This document shows, in pieces, positions 52,928-59,571 of a DNA stretch of 64,000 bases. The stretch is from Prochlorococcus sp. AG-347-J14 (GTDB lineage Bacteria > Cyanobacteriota > Cyanobacteriia > PCC-6307 > Cyanobiaceae). Where the stretch lies: contig QCBU01000005.1 in assembly GCA_003281505.1 (NCBI GenBank), positions 42,849-106,848 of the forward strand, in the 5' to 3' direction. The notes below the pieces were generated by a model. That model was not told where the DNA came from, did no database searches, and saw nothing but the letters and a program-made list of their open reading frames with translations. Position 1 is the stretch's first letter. The number at the start of each line of letters is the position of its first letter. The position numbers were made by a program, and so were the translations under genes.

Positions 52928-52964
52928 AATAACTTATAGTATATATGTACTATAGTAAGTTATT
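52928..52964. promoter_or_regulatory. Imperfect palindrome before the DUF3104-like gene
   Basis: AATAACTTA... ...TAAGTTATT arms flank a core AGTATATATGTACT (52938-52951). The core differs by one base from the palindrome AGTACATATGTACT, which resembles the cyanobacterial LexA box consensus RGTACNNNDGTWCB. It lies 5 bases before the start codon on the minus strand, so it could also be a hairpin over the ribosome site. Role not proven. Confidence 0.45.
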
Positions 52965-53020
52965 GTTTTTGTTGCTGAACTTTGAGTTATTTAGCAAACT
53001 AGGGGTAATTCAAAAATAAA

Positions 53021-53113
53021 ATGGAATCAACTGAAATCGCTATATTTTCAACATTATTGGGATTAATTTTAGCCTTAACTGACGCTTATATAGAAAGAAA
53101 TATTCCTGGATAA
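53021..53113 (+). CDS. Tiny single-span membrane protein
   Basis: A 30-residue open frame starting with ATG: MESTEIAIFSTLLGLILALT then DAYIERNIPG. One hydrophobic span at residues 5-20. The size and shape resemble small photosystem or b6f subunits, yet it matches none I can name (PetG, PetM, PetL, PetN, PsaM, PsbI, PsbX were considered). It is divergent from the DUF3104-like gene across the palindrome. Coding status is plausible but unproven. Confidence 0.45.
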   Translation: MESTEIAIFSTLLGLILALTDAYIERNIPG

Positions 53114-53130
53114 TACTTTTAATTCATTTC

Positions 53131-53265
53131 TTAAATCAAATAAGATTTAAGCTGGTCTAATATGTCGGCACGGTAAGAAACTAATTTTGTAAAAACTAAA
53201 TACATCAATCCTCCCATTGCGAGTCTTCCGTTAATTTTCTCTAACTGCTTAAGTTTTCTGTACAA
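53131..53265 (-). CDS. Hli-like mini protein, non-ATG start
   Basis: A frame of 44 residues if read from TTG at 53265. It contains EKINGRLAMGGLMYL, which matches the high-light-inducible (Hli) chlorophyll-binding signature E-x-x-N-G-R-x-A-M/I, so E10, N12 and R14 could ligate chlorophyll. The rest is hydrophobic (LVFTKLV) then polar (YRADILDQLK). No ATG exists in this frame for a long way upstream. It may be a true short hli gene with alternative start, or the decayed end of one. It is on the minus strand, 18 bases from the preceding tiny gene. Confidence 0.5.
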   Translation of the reverse strand: MYRKLKQLEKINGRLAMGGLMYLVFTKLVSYRADILDQLKSYLI

Positions 53266-53386
53266 AATTATTTTTGTAGTTGAACAAAATTTAATGGGTA
53301 TAGAAAATAAAAAAGTATTGATTACTTCAAAATTAAAAAAAAATTCAAAAAATTTATAAAAATATTATTTCAAAAACTAATTAAAT

Positions 53387-53524
53387 TTAAAGCCAAGCTT
53401 CTTTCATCTCAAGATAGAGTCTCTCGCTCTCAGCTGAGTTAATTTTGCTGTCTGAATAAGATTGCTGCTGTTGCTGTTGTTGCTGCTGAGTTGAGTTAGT
53501 ATTGGGATTTTGGACTTCGCTCAT
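53387..53524 (-). CDS. Small glutamine-rich protein
   Basis: A 45-residue frame with ATG at 53524: MSEVQNPNTNST, nine consecutive glutamines (mixed CAG and CAA codons, residues 13-21), SYSDSKINSAESER and LYLEMKEAWL. The last half is amphipathic helix. No family recognised. Mixed codons argue against simple triplet slippage and for selection on the protein. Confidence 0.5.
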   Translation of the reverse strand: MSEVQNPNTNSTQQQQQQQQQSYSDSKINSAESERLYLEMKEAWL

Positions 53525-53640
53525 TAGAAGAACTGAATATTTGTGTTTATTCTCTCATATTTAGAGCTTTTTTTGTCAACTTAAATTCTTAAATTTTATT
53601 TAAATTTTTTATGTTTTTAATTTTCCTTTTTTGAGTAAAG

Positions 53641-53742
53641 TTATTTCGCTACAGTAGTTTTGGTATATAGGAATTTAACTTCCCAATATACAATTCCTAG
53701 GAAGATAGCACTTGCAATAATAATTTCGGAAATGGCTAACAT
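53641..53742 (-). CDS. Tiny single-span membrane protein
   Basis: A 33-residue frame: MLAISEIIIASAIFLGIVYWEV is one membrane span, followed by a basic end KFLYTKTTVAK. Start is ATG at 53742, stop TAA. Not recognised. It is on the same strand as the poly-Q frame, 116 bases apart. May be a small thylakoid protein. Confidence 0.45.
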   Translation of the reverse strand: MLAISEIIIASAIFLGIVYWEVKFLYTKTTVAK

Positions 53743-53889
53743 TTTATTTTTAAATACTAACTAAATTTTGGTATCAATTTACACAGAATGCAATAGGTAC
53801 TAATTACATTTAAGATTTTTTAAAATCATATTTGATAAAATAACGCGTCGAAATAATATAAAATTTAAAATTAGATACACATTATTTTC

Positions 53890-54324
53890 GTGGGAAATTT
53901 CATAAATTCAACAACCCTTATACCTTTAATACCTTTTGTAACCTCTTTATTTATTTTTATTTTATTAATAAGTTTCAACAGAACGCTTAACAGGTTAACA
54001 AAACCAGTAACTGCACTAGTTGCATTATCTTTATTAAGTTCTGCCTTTATAAGCATATTTGACTATTTTAAGAAAATAGAAGAAGAATTAGTTTTATCTG
54101 AATTTCTCAAATTGTTTGAAGAAAAAAATTTAGTTATACATCTCAATTTAGTGAATGAAAAAATTATAATTTTTTTCTCATTAACAATGATATTAATTAT
54201 TGGAATATCTTTTTATAAATTGCCTAGAAAAAAAGGTTATGTCTCATTGATAATTAGCCTAGGTTTAATATCTTCTTCGGTGATGCTCTCAATATTGCTA
54301 ATAGATTTTTCAGTACTAATCTAA
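53890..54324 (+). CDS. Stand-alone NdhF N-terminal-like membrane protein
   Basis: A 144-residue protein with four predicted spans (about 8-28, 40-58, 92-109 and 117-139) and GTG start at 53890, directly after an in-frame stop. The order and spacing fit the N-terminus of NdhF, the antiporter-like subunit 5 of NDH-1: LIPLIPF at residues 10-16, LISFNRTLNRL at 26-36 and the luminal insertion before span 3. Everything beyond span 4 is missing: no proton-channel helices TM7/8/12 and no lateral helix. It is not a truncated decayed gene, since it starts and stops cleanly. Its 3' end overlaps the PTOX gene by 3 bases. Confidence 0.6.
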   Translation: MGNFINSTTLIPLIPFVTSLFIFILLISFNRTLNRLTKPVTALVALSLLSSAFISIFDYFKKIEEELVLSEFLKLFEEKNLVIHLNLVNEKIIIFFSLTMILIIGISFYKLPRKKGYVSLIISLGLISSSVMLSILLIDFSVLI

Positions 54325-54830
54325 ACTGTATTAAGCATTGACAAAGCTTCATTAAGTTCTTTGACATGATTTAATTCATCTTGAGCAATTTCTTTAATTT
54401 TTTGATCATTTGGATTATCTATTAAATATTTGGAATAAGTTTCAAATGCATGTTCTTCGATTTTTATGTTGACATCATAAGCATTAGCTGGAGAGAGGAA
54501 ATAATAAATAACCATAATCCAGTAATAGACAAGTACAAGGTGTCTCGCAAAAAATCTATCAATCCAGAACCTATCTCCTCCTCTTTTCTCCATTTCTTTA
54601 AGATGCTCAGTTTCGTTAATAGCTTGATAAAAATGTTCTTTCATTAAAATCATTGTTTTCTCATTTTTAATTCCTAGGGATTCTTTAAAATGAAGAACTG
54701 AAAGAAATGCAAAATAAGGTGATCTAGCTATAACTTCTAAAACCCAAAATCTTTGTAAAGACCTACCAGAGTATATGAAGTCTAAGAAGTTGACTGTACT
54801 ATTCAAAATCAAAGAATTTAATTTCTTCAT
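54321..54830 (-). CDS. ptox: Plastoquinol terminal oxidase (PTOX, alternative-oxidase family)
   Basis: A 169-residue diiron oxidase that passes electrons from plastoquinol to oxygen, making water. The four helices with ligands are seen: E32 (LEVIARSPYFAFLSVLHF), E73-x-x-H76 (NETEHL), E126 (IEEHAFETY) and E152-x-x-H155 (DELNHV). It is shorter than plant PTOX but keeps all six metal ligands. Two helical hydrophobic segments (about 92-112) attach it to the membrane interfacially. High-light Prochlorococcus is known to carry PTOX, as a safety valve for the photosynthetic electron chain. It converges on the NdhF-like gene. Confidence 0.93.
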   Translation of the reverse strand: MKKLNSLILNSTVNFLDFIYSGRSLQRFWVLEVIARSPYFAFLSVLHFKESLGIKNEKTMILMKEHFYQAINETEHLKEMEKRGGDRFWIDRFFARHLVLVYYWIMVIYYFLSPANAYDVNIKIEEHAFETYSKYLIDNPNDQKIKEIAQDELNHVKELNEALSMLNTV

Positions 54831-54872
54831 AAATTTAGTTTTTCTTTAAGTATAATTACTCAACCGCTCGAG

Positions 54873-54918
54873 GACTATAATATATTGAAGTAATTAACCA
54901 AAATTAATATTTATAGTC
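54873..54918. repeat. Inverted repeat upstream of PTOX
   Basis: GACTATAA at 54873-54880 and TTATAGTC at 54911-54918 are exact reverse complements, and the inner bases extend the match (TATATT with AATAT) with one bulge. A central loop of about 20 bases remains. It lies 43 bases upstream of the PTOX start, in the promoter zone. Operator or transcript hairpin are both possible. Confidence 0.4.
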
Positions 54919-54984
54919 TAAAAATTGTTACTTCCATTGAAATATTTTTTTTTCATGCATTAATTGGATAGATAAAAATTTTAT

Positions 54985-55125
54985 ATGACAAATACTGAAA
55001 AAATTGCAAATGCCAAAAAGAGAATTGATGAATTAGAAAGACTTATAAAATTTTGGAATGATTCAGACCGTGACGAGGCAAAAATAGTAAATTTTTCAAG
55101 AAACATTGAAAATAAAGTTGCTTAG
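54985..55125 (+). CDS. Small charged protein
   Basis: A 46-residue frame starting with ATG: MTNTEKIANAKKRIDELERLIKFW then NDSDRDEAKIVNFSRNIENKVA. It is helical and charged with heptad-like pattern in the first 25 residues. No family recognised. It starts downstream of the inverted repeat shared with the PTOX promoter zone, in divergent orientation. Confidence 0.45.
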   Translation: MTNTEKIANAKKRIDELERLIKFWNDSDRDEAKIVNFSRNIENKVA

Positions 55126-55268
55126 ATTGTGATGTAGGTTAATTAAGTTTATCTACTTAAAGTGATTTAATATCGTTGAATTTTCGAATATTGTTTGATT
55201 TATAAATAGAGCAATTAAACCTATTTTCAAAAACGGACAGGAAGAAATAATCTAAAAGAAAAATAAAT

Positions 55269-55382
55269 ATGAAAACCTTTTCAAAAAACTATTTAGTGCC
55301 GATTAAATTTATACCATGGGTTTTTTGGGTATTTATATTTTTTATGAGTATATATTTGTGTAAGATAGCCTGGGTAAATTGA
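55269..55382 (+). CDS. Tiny single-span membrane protein
   Basis: A 37-residue frame: MKTFSKNYLVPIKFIP (basic) followed by one hydrophobic span WVFWVFIFFMSIYLCKIAW. Start is ATG; a polypurine GGAAGAAATAA stretch lies upstream. Not recognised. It ends 14 bases before the convergent gene. Confidence 0.4.
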   Translation: MKTFSKNYLVPIKFIPWVFWVFIFFMSIYLCKIAWVN

Positions 55383-55395
55383 ATAATTAATGGAT

Positions 55396-55704
55396 CTAGC
55401 TTCTCCTTAGCCAACCAGGAGCACCGCCAAACCAATCCGATATATCATCTTCATTAGGTTTGAAATGATTTTCTTTATCTAGTCCATCTATCCCAAATGA
55501 TTGTAAGAGGTTATCTATCCCCCCATCGTTTTTTGTGCCATTCCTTCTAAAGCTGTTAGCTTTTTTCAGCCAAAGAGAAATTGTCGAATTATGGTGTGCA
55601 AATTTCTCAACAAATATCCTTTCTTCTAATGTAATTGATTTATCTTGAGCAATTCTTTTAATTATTCCTTGGATTTTTAGTCTTTTTGCATTACTAAGAA
55701 GCAT
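55396..55704 (-). CDS. Conserved-looking hypothetical protein
   Basis: A 102-residue soluble protein. The N-terminal half is helical (AKRLKIQGIIKRIAQDKSITLEERIFVEKFA), then HNSTISLWLKKAN and a Gly/Asp-rich end DISDWFGGAPGWLRRS. The tail GGAPGW is striking and would be a useful search query. No domain is recognised. I believe similar proteins occur in marine picocyanobacteria, from recall only. Confidence 0.6.
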   Translation of the reverse strand: MLLSNAKRLKIQGIIKRIAQDKSITLEERIFVEKFAHHNSTISLWLKKANSFRRNGTKNDGGIDNLLQSFGIDGLDKENHFKPNEDDISDWFGGAPGWLRRS

Positions 55705-56005
55705 TTTTGATCAATTCATTATTCTTTTTATAGGAAGGATTACTAAATATATCTTGTCAATGTTAATTTCAACAAATTAACTATTTTAAGAGGTTTTTAA
55801 GCAATAAAAGTCTTAAGACTCTAAAAAAAGGGATCAATAAGTTACGCATGATACTTTTATTCATTTATCAAACTTATAATTCCTACAAATTAGATAAACA
55901 AAATCAATCCATTCTCAAAGACACTTTAGAATTAAGAAAAAGTCGATTCAATTGTTGCAAAATAGTAAACCTGTACTATTATTAGTACAGATGTATTATT
56001 AAGAC
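55705..56005. other. Intergenic region with a doubtful 45-codon frame
   Basis: About 300 bases between two small genes. A 45-residue plus-strand frame runs from ATG 55848 to 55985 (MILLFIYQTYNSYKLDKQNQ and so on), but it has no clear family and its last codons lie in the inverted repeat at 55971. I would not annotate it as a gene without support. Otherwise AT-rich sequence. Confidence 0.3.
55971..55990. repeat. Short inverted repeat before the 68-residue gene
   Basis: CTGTACTA-TTAT-TAGTACAG: perfect 8-base arms and a 4-base loop. It is 15 bases upstream of the start codon at 56006, so it may be an operator or hairpin. The GTAC spacing is 8 bases, which does not fit LexA. Confidence 0.5.
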
Positions 56006-56212
56006 ATGAAAGTGATTTCGTCTTCTCCTTATGCCCCTTTTAATTCAAAAGAGTGGAATTTTCTAATAAGCAAAAATGTAAAGTTTGAAAATACTCCAAT
56101 AAAGATTCAAAAAAAAATTTATAGAACTTCTACTCTAAAAAAGATTGAAAAAGATAAACTTATGCAAGGGAAGATTGAATTGCACCAACAAATGCAACTT
56201 GTATTCGGATAG
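56006..56212 (+). CDS. Small basic hypothetical protein
   Basis: A 68-residue protein rich in lysine: MKVISSSPYAPFNSKEWNF, then KFENTPIKIQKKIYRTSTLKK and a helical end KLMQGKIELHQQMQLVFG. No domain or signal peptide. The region has an upstream inverted repeat and a clear ATG. It could be DNA or RNA binding by its charge, which is a guess. Confidence 0.5.
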   Translation: MKVISSSPYAPFNSKEWNFLISKNVKFENTPIKIQKKIYRTSTLKKIEKDKLMQGKIELHQQMQLVFG

Positions 56213-56302
56213 AAAAATATTAACTAACAATCTTTTTATTGAATATTATTTTACGAGATCCAATTTTTTGTTAGATTAGTAGAAATACAAGAAGGATTCA
56301 AT

Positions 56303-56593
56303 TTGGCTGTTGATCGAGAACTTTTAAAAGAAGTTACCCAAGAACTTTGGAATACCGTAAAAAAACTAAGACCTGAAATAGATCGGCAAACTCGACTTCA
56401 ATTAGTTTTAAAGGCCTTATTAACTATTGGAGATTTACCAGATCAAATGCAAGCTGCCATGGTAGTAGGTGTTTGCGCAGAAATGGATAAAAGTGATTTA
56501 GATAATGTTGAAACTAATTCACAAACTAAAGATTTAAGCGGAGTTGATACTTCTACAGGCAGAAAAGTAGTTAGAAGAAGTTCAGCTAAATAA
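56303..56593 (+). CDS. Conserved hypothetical protein, TTG start
   Basis: A 96-residue acidic helical protein: MAVDRELLKEVTQELWNTVKKL, RQTRLQLVLKALLTIGDLPDQ and VVGVCAEMDKSDLDN. The polar tail ends in GRKVVRRSSAK. I choose TTG at 56303 because a GAAGGA ribosome site sits 7 bases upstream and no ATG precedes the conserved-looking sequence. Family unknown. Confidence 0.6.
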   Translation: MAVDRELLKEVTQELWNTVKKLRPEIDRQTRLQLVLKALLTIGDLPDQMQAAMVVGVCAEMDKSDLDNVETNSQTKDLSGVDTSTGRKVVRRSSAK

Positions 56594-56604
56594 ACCTTAA
56601 ACGA

Positions 56605-56808
56605 TTATCCTTTAATTTTCTTTGATTCGTTTTTATTAAGTCTATTGAATAGGTAATATGAAATTACAAGTAAAAGAGGAACGAATATCGAATGTAAAGT
56701 CATCATTAATTCTGTTTGGCCCATTCCTATAAGATTTGACTCGTTTGGAAGTTGTTCTGACCAAGTGCCAACTAAATGCCAGGCTTGAGGAATTGATAAG
56801 AAAAACAT
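56605..56808 (-). CDS. Small membrane protein
   Basis: A 67-residue protein with a predicted span near residues 33-55 (MTLHSIFVPLLLVISYYLF), after a polar start WHLVGTWSEQLPNESNLIGMGQTE. The end is lysine-rich. An in-frame stop lies just upstream of the ATG, so the start is fixed. Not recognised. Confidence 0.5.
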   Translation of the reverse strand: MFFLSIPQAWHLVGTWSEQLPNESNLIGMGQTELMMTLHSIFVPLLLVISYYLFNRLNKNESKKIKG

Positions 56809-56925
56809 ATAAGAGCTATAAGTTAAGTTTATGTTCAGATAAAGATTATCATTATTGAGCGTTTTTACTTTCTTTATTCTTATTTCTTAACTAATTATTT
56901 GTAAAGTTATAAAAAAGAATTTGAT

Positions 56926-58455
56926 TCATAAATTTATTTTCTTAAGAAGAGTTTTAAATTCTTTTTTTCCAATAATTTTTTCAGCTGCGTAAGCGCCACT
57001 TGCTGAAACAGCGGGAATTCCAATACCTGGAAATGAACTTGCACCGCAAGTAAATAAATTTTTCACTGGAGTTTTGCAGCCTGGGAAAAGACCTTTTGCT
57101 GCAGATAATGCAGGGCCGTAACTACCGCAATAGGTATTGGTGAATTTTTTATGGGTGATTGGGGTTCCTAGCATCTTTAAATCAATCCTTTGATCTATAT
57201 CAGGGATGAATTTTCGCACTGCATTAAGGAATATTGAACATCTTTCTTCTTTCAAATTTCTATATTCTAATTCCTTTGGATTCAGGTTTTCCCAAATTTC
57301 CCAAGGTTCATTTGCGGGAGTATATCCATGAAGAACATGTTTTCCTTCAGGGGCCATATTTTTATCTAGAACAGATGGGATTGAAAATACAGCTATATTT
57401 CTTTCTGCGGTTATACCTTTTTCCCACTCATCAACATGTATCGCATGTATTGGCAAATTTTCAAGACCATCAGCATCAAAACCTAGATGTATATGAAGGA
57501 AAGAATCACATTTATTAGGATTCAAAACTTTTGTATTCCATCTTTTTGAAATTTCATTTGGAATTAACTTTTTTAAATTCCATACATCAGTATTCGTGAC
57601 AACAGATTCACAACTAAAACTCGAACCATTATTAAGAGTTATACCTGTGGCTAAATTTTTATTGAAGTTAATTGTCTTAACTCTCGAAGAAAGAATTAAT
57701 TTTCCTCCATTTTTTTTAAATCCATTAATTAAAGCTTTTACGATAGATTCACTACCTCCTTTGGGGTATTCAAGGTATGAATTTGGTTCAAACCATTCGT
57801 TAAATAAAGTAGCCATTGCAGCTGTATTTGTATCATGCATTGACATACCACTTATCAAAAAGCTCAATAAATCAACCCAATTTCTGAGAAAAGGATCCTC
57901 TAGATGATTATTTACTAAATCCCCAAATCCTTTATTAATTTTTGGTATTTGATTGATATTAGGTAAAAATTTTGGTGTTAAATTTATTAGATCTAAGAAA
58001 TTTATTGATTCGGGAGAAAATGAGAGTAAAGGTATTTCATTTATTATTTGGCTAAGAGGTTTTATTCCGGAAATAAATGATTCCCATTCTTTAACAGATT
58101 TCTCACCTCTTAAAGTTTTAATTGTTTGTTTAAAAGGTTCTTCCCCCACATCAAGATTAAAATTGCCTTCTGGGACAATTACTTGCCAACCTTTGTATTG
58201 AAATAATTCAACTTCTTCATCAAGTAATTTAAGAATTTGCCCTAGGGGATTAGTTGTCGGCCATTTACCTATTCCACTCCATAAGGAAGGACCTGATTCG
58301 AAAGTGTAACCATTTCTTTTGAAACTGTGGGCAACACCACCTGGCTGGCTATGAGCTTCACATATAAGTACTTTTTTGCCTGATAAAGCGAGAATCGAAC
58401 CACAACATAATCCCCCTATTCCACTACCTACTATTACAACATCGTACTTTTCCAT
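56926..58455 (-). CDS. Phytoene-dehydrogenase/carotene-isomerase-like FAD protein
   Basis: A 509-residue FAD flavoprotein of the CrtI/CrtH superfamily. The FAD fingerprint is YDVVIVGSGIGGLCCGSIL at residues 4-22, with EAHSQPGGVAHSFKRNGYTFESGPSLW. The C-terminal FAD contact is FTCGASSFPGIGIPAVSASGAYAAEKI. Length fits both carotene isomerase (CrtISO/CrtH) and related desaturases. Cyanobacterial lycopene isomerisation is the most plausible role, but the N-terminal segment WSGIGKWPTTNPLG is not the canonical CrtH pattern, so a different carotenoid or lipid oxidoreductase is possible. Confidence 0.8.
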   Translation of the reverse strand: MEKYDVVIVGSGIGGLCCGSILALSGKKVLICEAHSQPGGVAHSFKRNGYTFESGPSLWSGIGKWPTTNPLGQILKLLDEEVELFQYKGWQVIVPEGNFNLDVGEEPFKQTIKTLRGEKSVKEWESFISGIKPLSQIINEIPLLSFSPESINFLDLINLTPKFLPNINQIPKINKGFGDLVNNHLEDPFLRNWVDLLSFLISGMSMHDTNTAAMATLFNEWFEPNSYLEYPKGGSESIVKALINGFKKNGGKLILSSRVKTINFNKNLATGITLNNGSSFSCESVVTNTDVWNLKKLIPNEISKRWNTKVLNPNKCDSFLHIHLGFDADGLENLPIHAIHVDEWEKGITAERNIAVFSIPSVLDKNMAPEGKHVLHGYTPANEPWEIWENLNPKELEYRNLKEERCSIFLNAVRKFIPDIDQRIDLKMLGTPITHKKFTNTYCGSYGPALSAAKGLFPGCKTPVKNLFTCGASSFPGIGIPAVSASGAYAAEKIIGKKEFKTLLKKINL

Positions 58456-58494
58456 TAAATATTTACTTTACTCTTCTCGCACAACTAACTAGTT

Positions 58495-58605
58495 TTAGAC
58501 AAATGTATTAGTTGAAGTTGTAATACTTAGTACAACAGCTAAGAAAAATATGTAAGGGACTGCTTTTAGAGGGATGTATCCTTGGCTTTTAGAAATAAAG
58601 TCCAT
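58495..58605 (-). CDS. Tiny single-span membrane protein upstream of the FAD gene
   Basis: A 36-residue frame: MDFISKSQGYIPLKAVPY (polar) then IFFLAVVLSITTSTNTFV, a membrane span. Start ATG at 58605; an in-frame stop lies a few codons upstream. It is on the same strand as the FAD-protein gene and 39 bases before its start, so cotranscription is likely. No family recognised. Confidence 0.45.
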   Translation of the reverse strand: MDFISKSQGYIPLKAVPYIFFLAVVLSITTSTNTFV

Positions 58606-58777
58606 TGATTTAGTTACTTAATGTAAATATATTAACGAGATCTTGTTCCTTATGTGTGCCATAAAATTATTTTTTTGGAAATATTTTGAAATAAAGAAAT
58701 CTTTTTGGAGATATTTTTAACAAAGAACATTTTTTATAGAGTTATCTTAGTATTTGATTCTTAGATTAAAATCTATT

Positions 58778-59263
58778 ATGAAACAATTTCCTGATATTAA
58801 TGAGATAAAACTATTAGAAAAAAATTCCCAAAAAAATGGTAGCGGAATTGCATATGAGGAATTGTTAGGAATATGGAAGTTTAAGTATGTATGGGGAAAG
58901 GAGTCAGATGAAATCAAAAATATACCCAGTTCGATTCTCCAAGTATTGTCGGCAAGACTCGAACTGAAAAGTAAAAATAAAGAGGATCAAATAAAATATG
59001 AAATAAAAAATTCAATTAATTTCGGATTATTAAATATCACTTTTATAGGCAACGCAGAATTAAAAGGGATTAGACCTTTATTGGCTTTCTATTTTGAAGA
59101 ATTAAAAATTAGTATTAGTAGTTTTCCTATATTTAATAAGCAATTAAAAAAACCAGAAAATAAAAAAATCCCTTTTTTCTCACTTGTAGGAATTAGCACT
59201 AAAGATAATTGGTTGTGTGCTCGAGGCAGAGGCGGAGGGCTTGCAATATGGGTTAAGTCTTAA
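58778..59263 (+). CDS. Fibrillin (PAP)-like lipid-associated protein
   Basis: A 161-residue soluble protein. The segment LLGIWKFKYVWGKES is like the opening strand of plastid-lipid-associated proteins and the end CARGRGGGLAIWVKS matches the terminal signature of the fibrillin family. Fibrillins are lipocalin-like barrels that bind lipids in thylakoids and plastoglobules. Start taken as ATG at 58778. The fit is moderate; the name is inferred from these two motifs. The next gene converges with a 1-base gap. Confidence 0.55.
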   Translation: MKQFPDINEIKLLEKNSQKNGSGIAYEELLGIWKFKYVWGKESDEIKNIPSSILQVLSARLELKSKNKEDQIKYEIKNSINFGLLNITFIGNAELKGIRPLLAFYFEELKISISSFPIFNKQLKKPENKKIPFFSLVGISTKDNWLCARGRGGGLAIWVKS

Positions 59264-59264
59264 T

Positions 59265-59480
59265 TTAGTGGTATTCTCCTGGATGATCTACCTTTCTTAC
59301 GGTAACTTTATCAACTTTTTGTCCATTAAATCTTAAGAGATCATCTCCTGAAAAGTCATAACCTAAGCGTTGACCTATTAGGGCTACATCATCTGCTGTA
59401 GAGGATGTAGTAACCTGCTTTTTTAATTCTTCATCAGATTGCATCTTAATTAAAAATTTTCTTATTTCAGAAAAACTCAT
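59265..59480 (-). CDS. Nif11-like leader-domain protein
   Basis: A 71-residue protein with a Nif11-type helical domain: SFSEIRKFLIKMQSDEELKKQV then TADDVALIGQRLGYDFSGDDL. In other marine cyanobacteria this domain is the leader of prochlorosin lanthipeptides. Here no double-glycine cleavage site, no cysteine and no Ser/Thr-rich core follows; the end VRKVDHPGEYH is short. So it is a lone Nif11 protein or a degenerate leader. No LanM synthetase is in the window. Confidence 0.7.
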   Translation of the reverse strand: MSFSEIRKFLIKMQSDEELKKQVTTSSTADDVALIGQRLGYDFSGDDLLRFNGQKVDKVTVRKVDHPGEYH

Positions 59481-59571
59481 TACTAGAATTTGATTAATTG
59501 ATATTAAAGAAATTTATAAAATCTTTTTCTTAGCAAGAACAAGATAAATAGATAATCATTATACTATTTTT

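Noticed and set aside
55971..55990. Reading CTGT...ACAG as an E. coli SOS box
   Set aside because: The arms are separated by 12 bases instead of 8, so the spacing does not fit.
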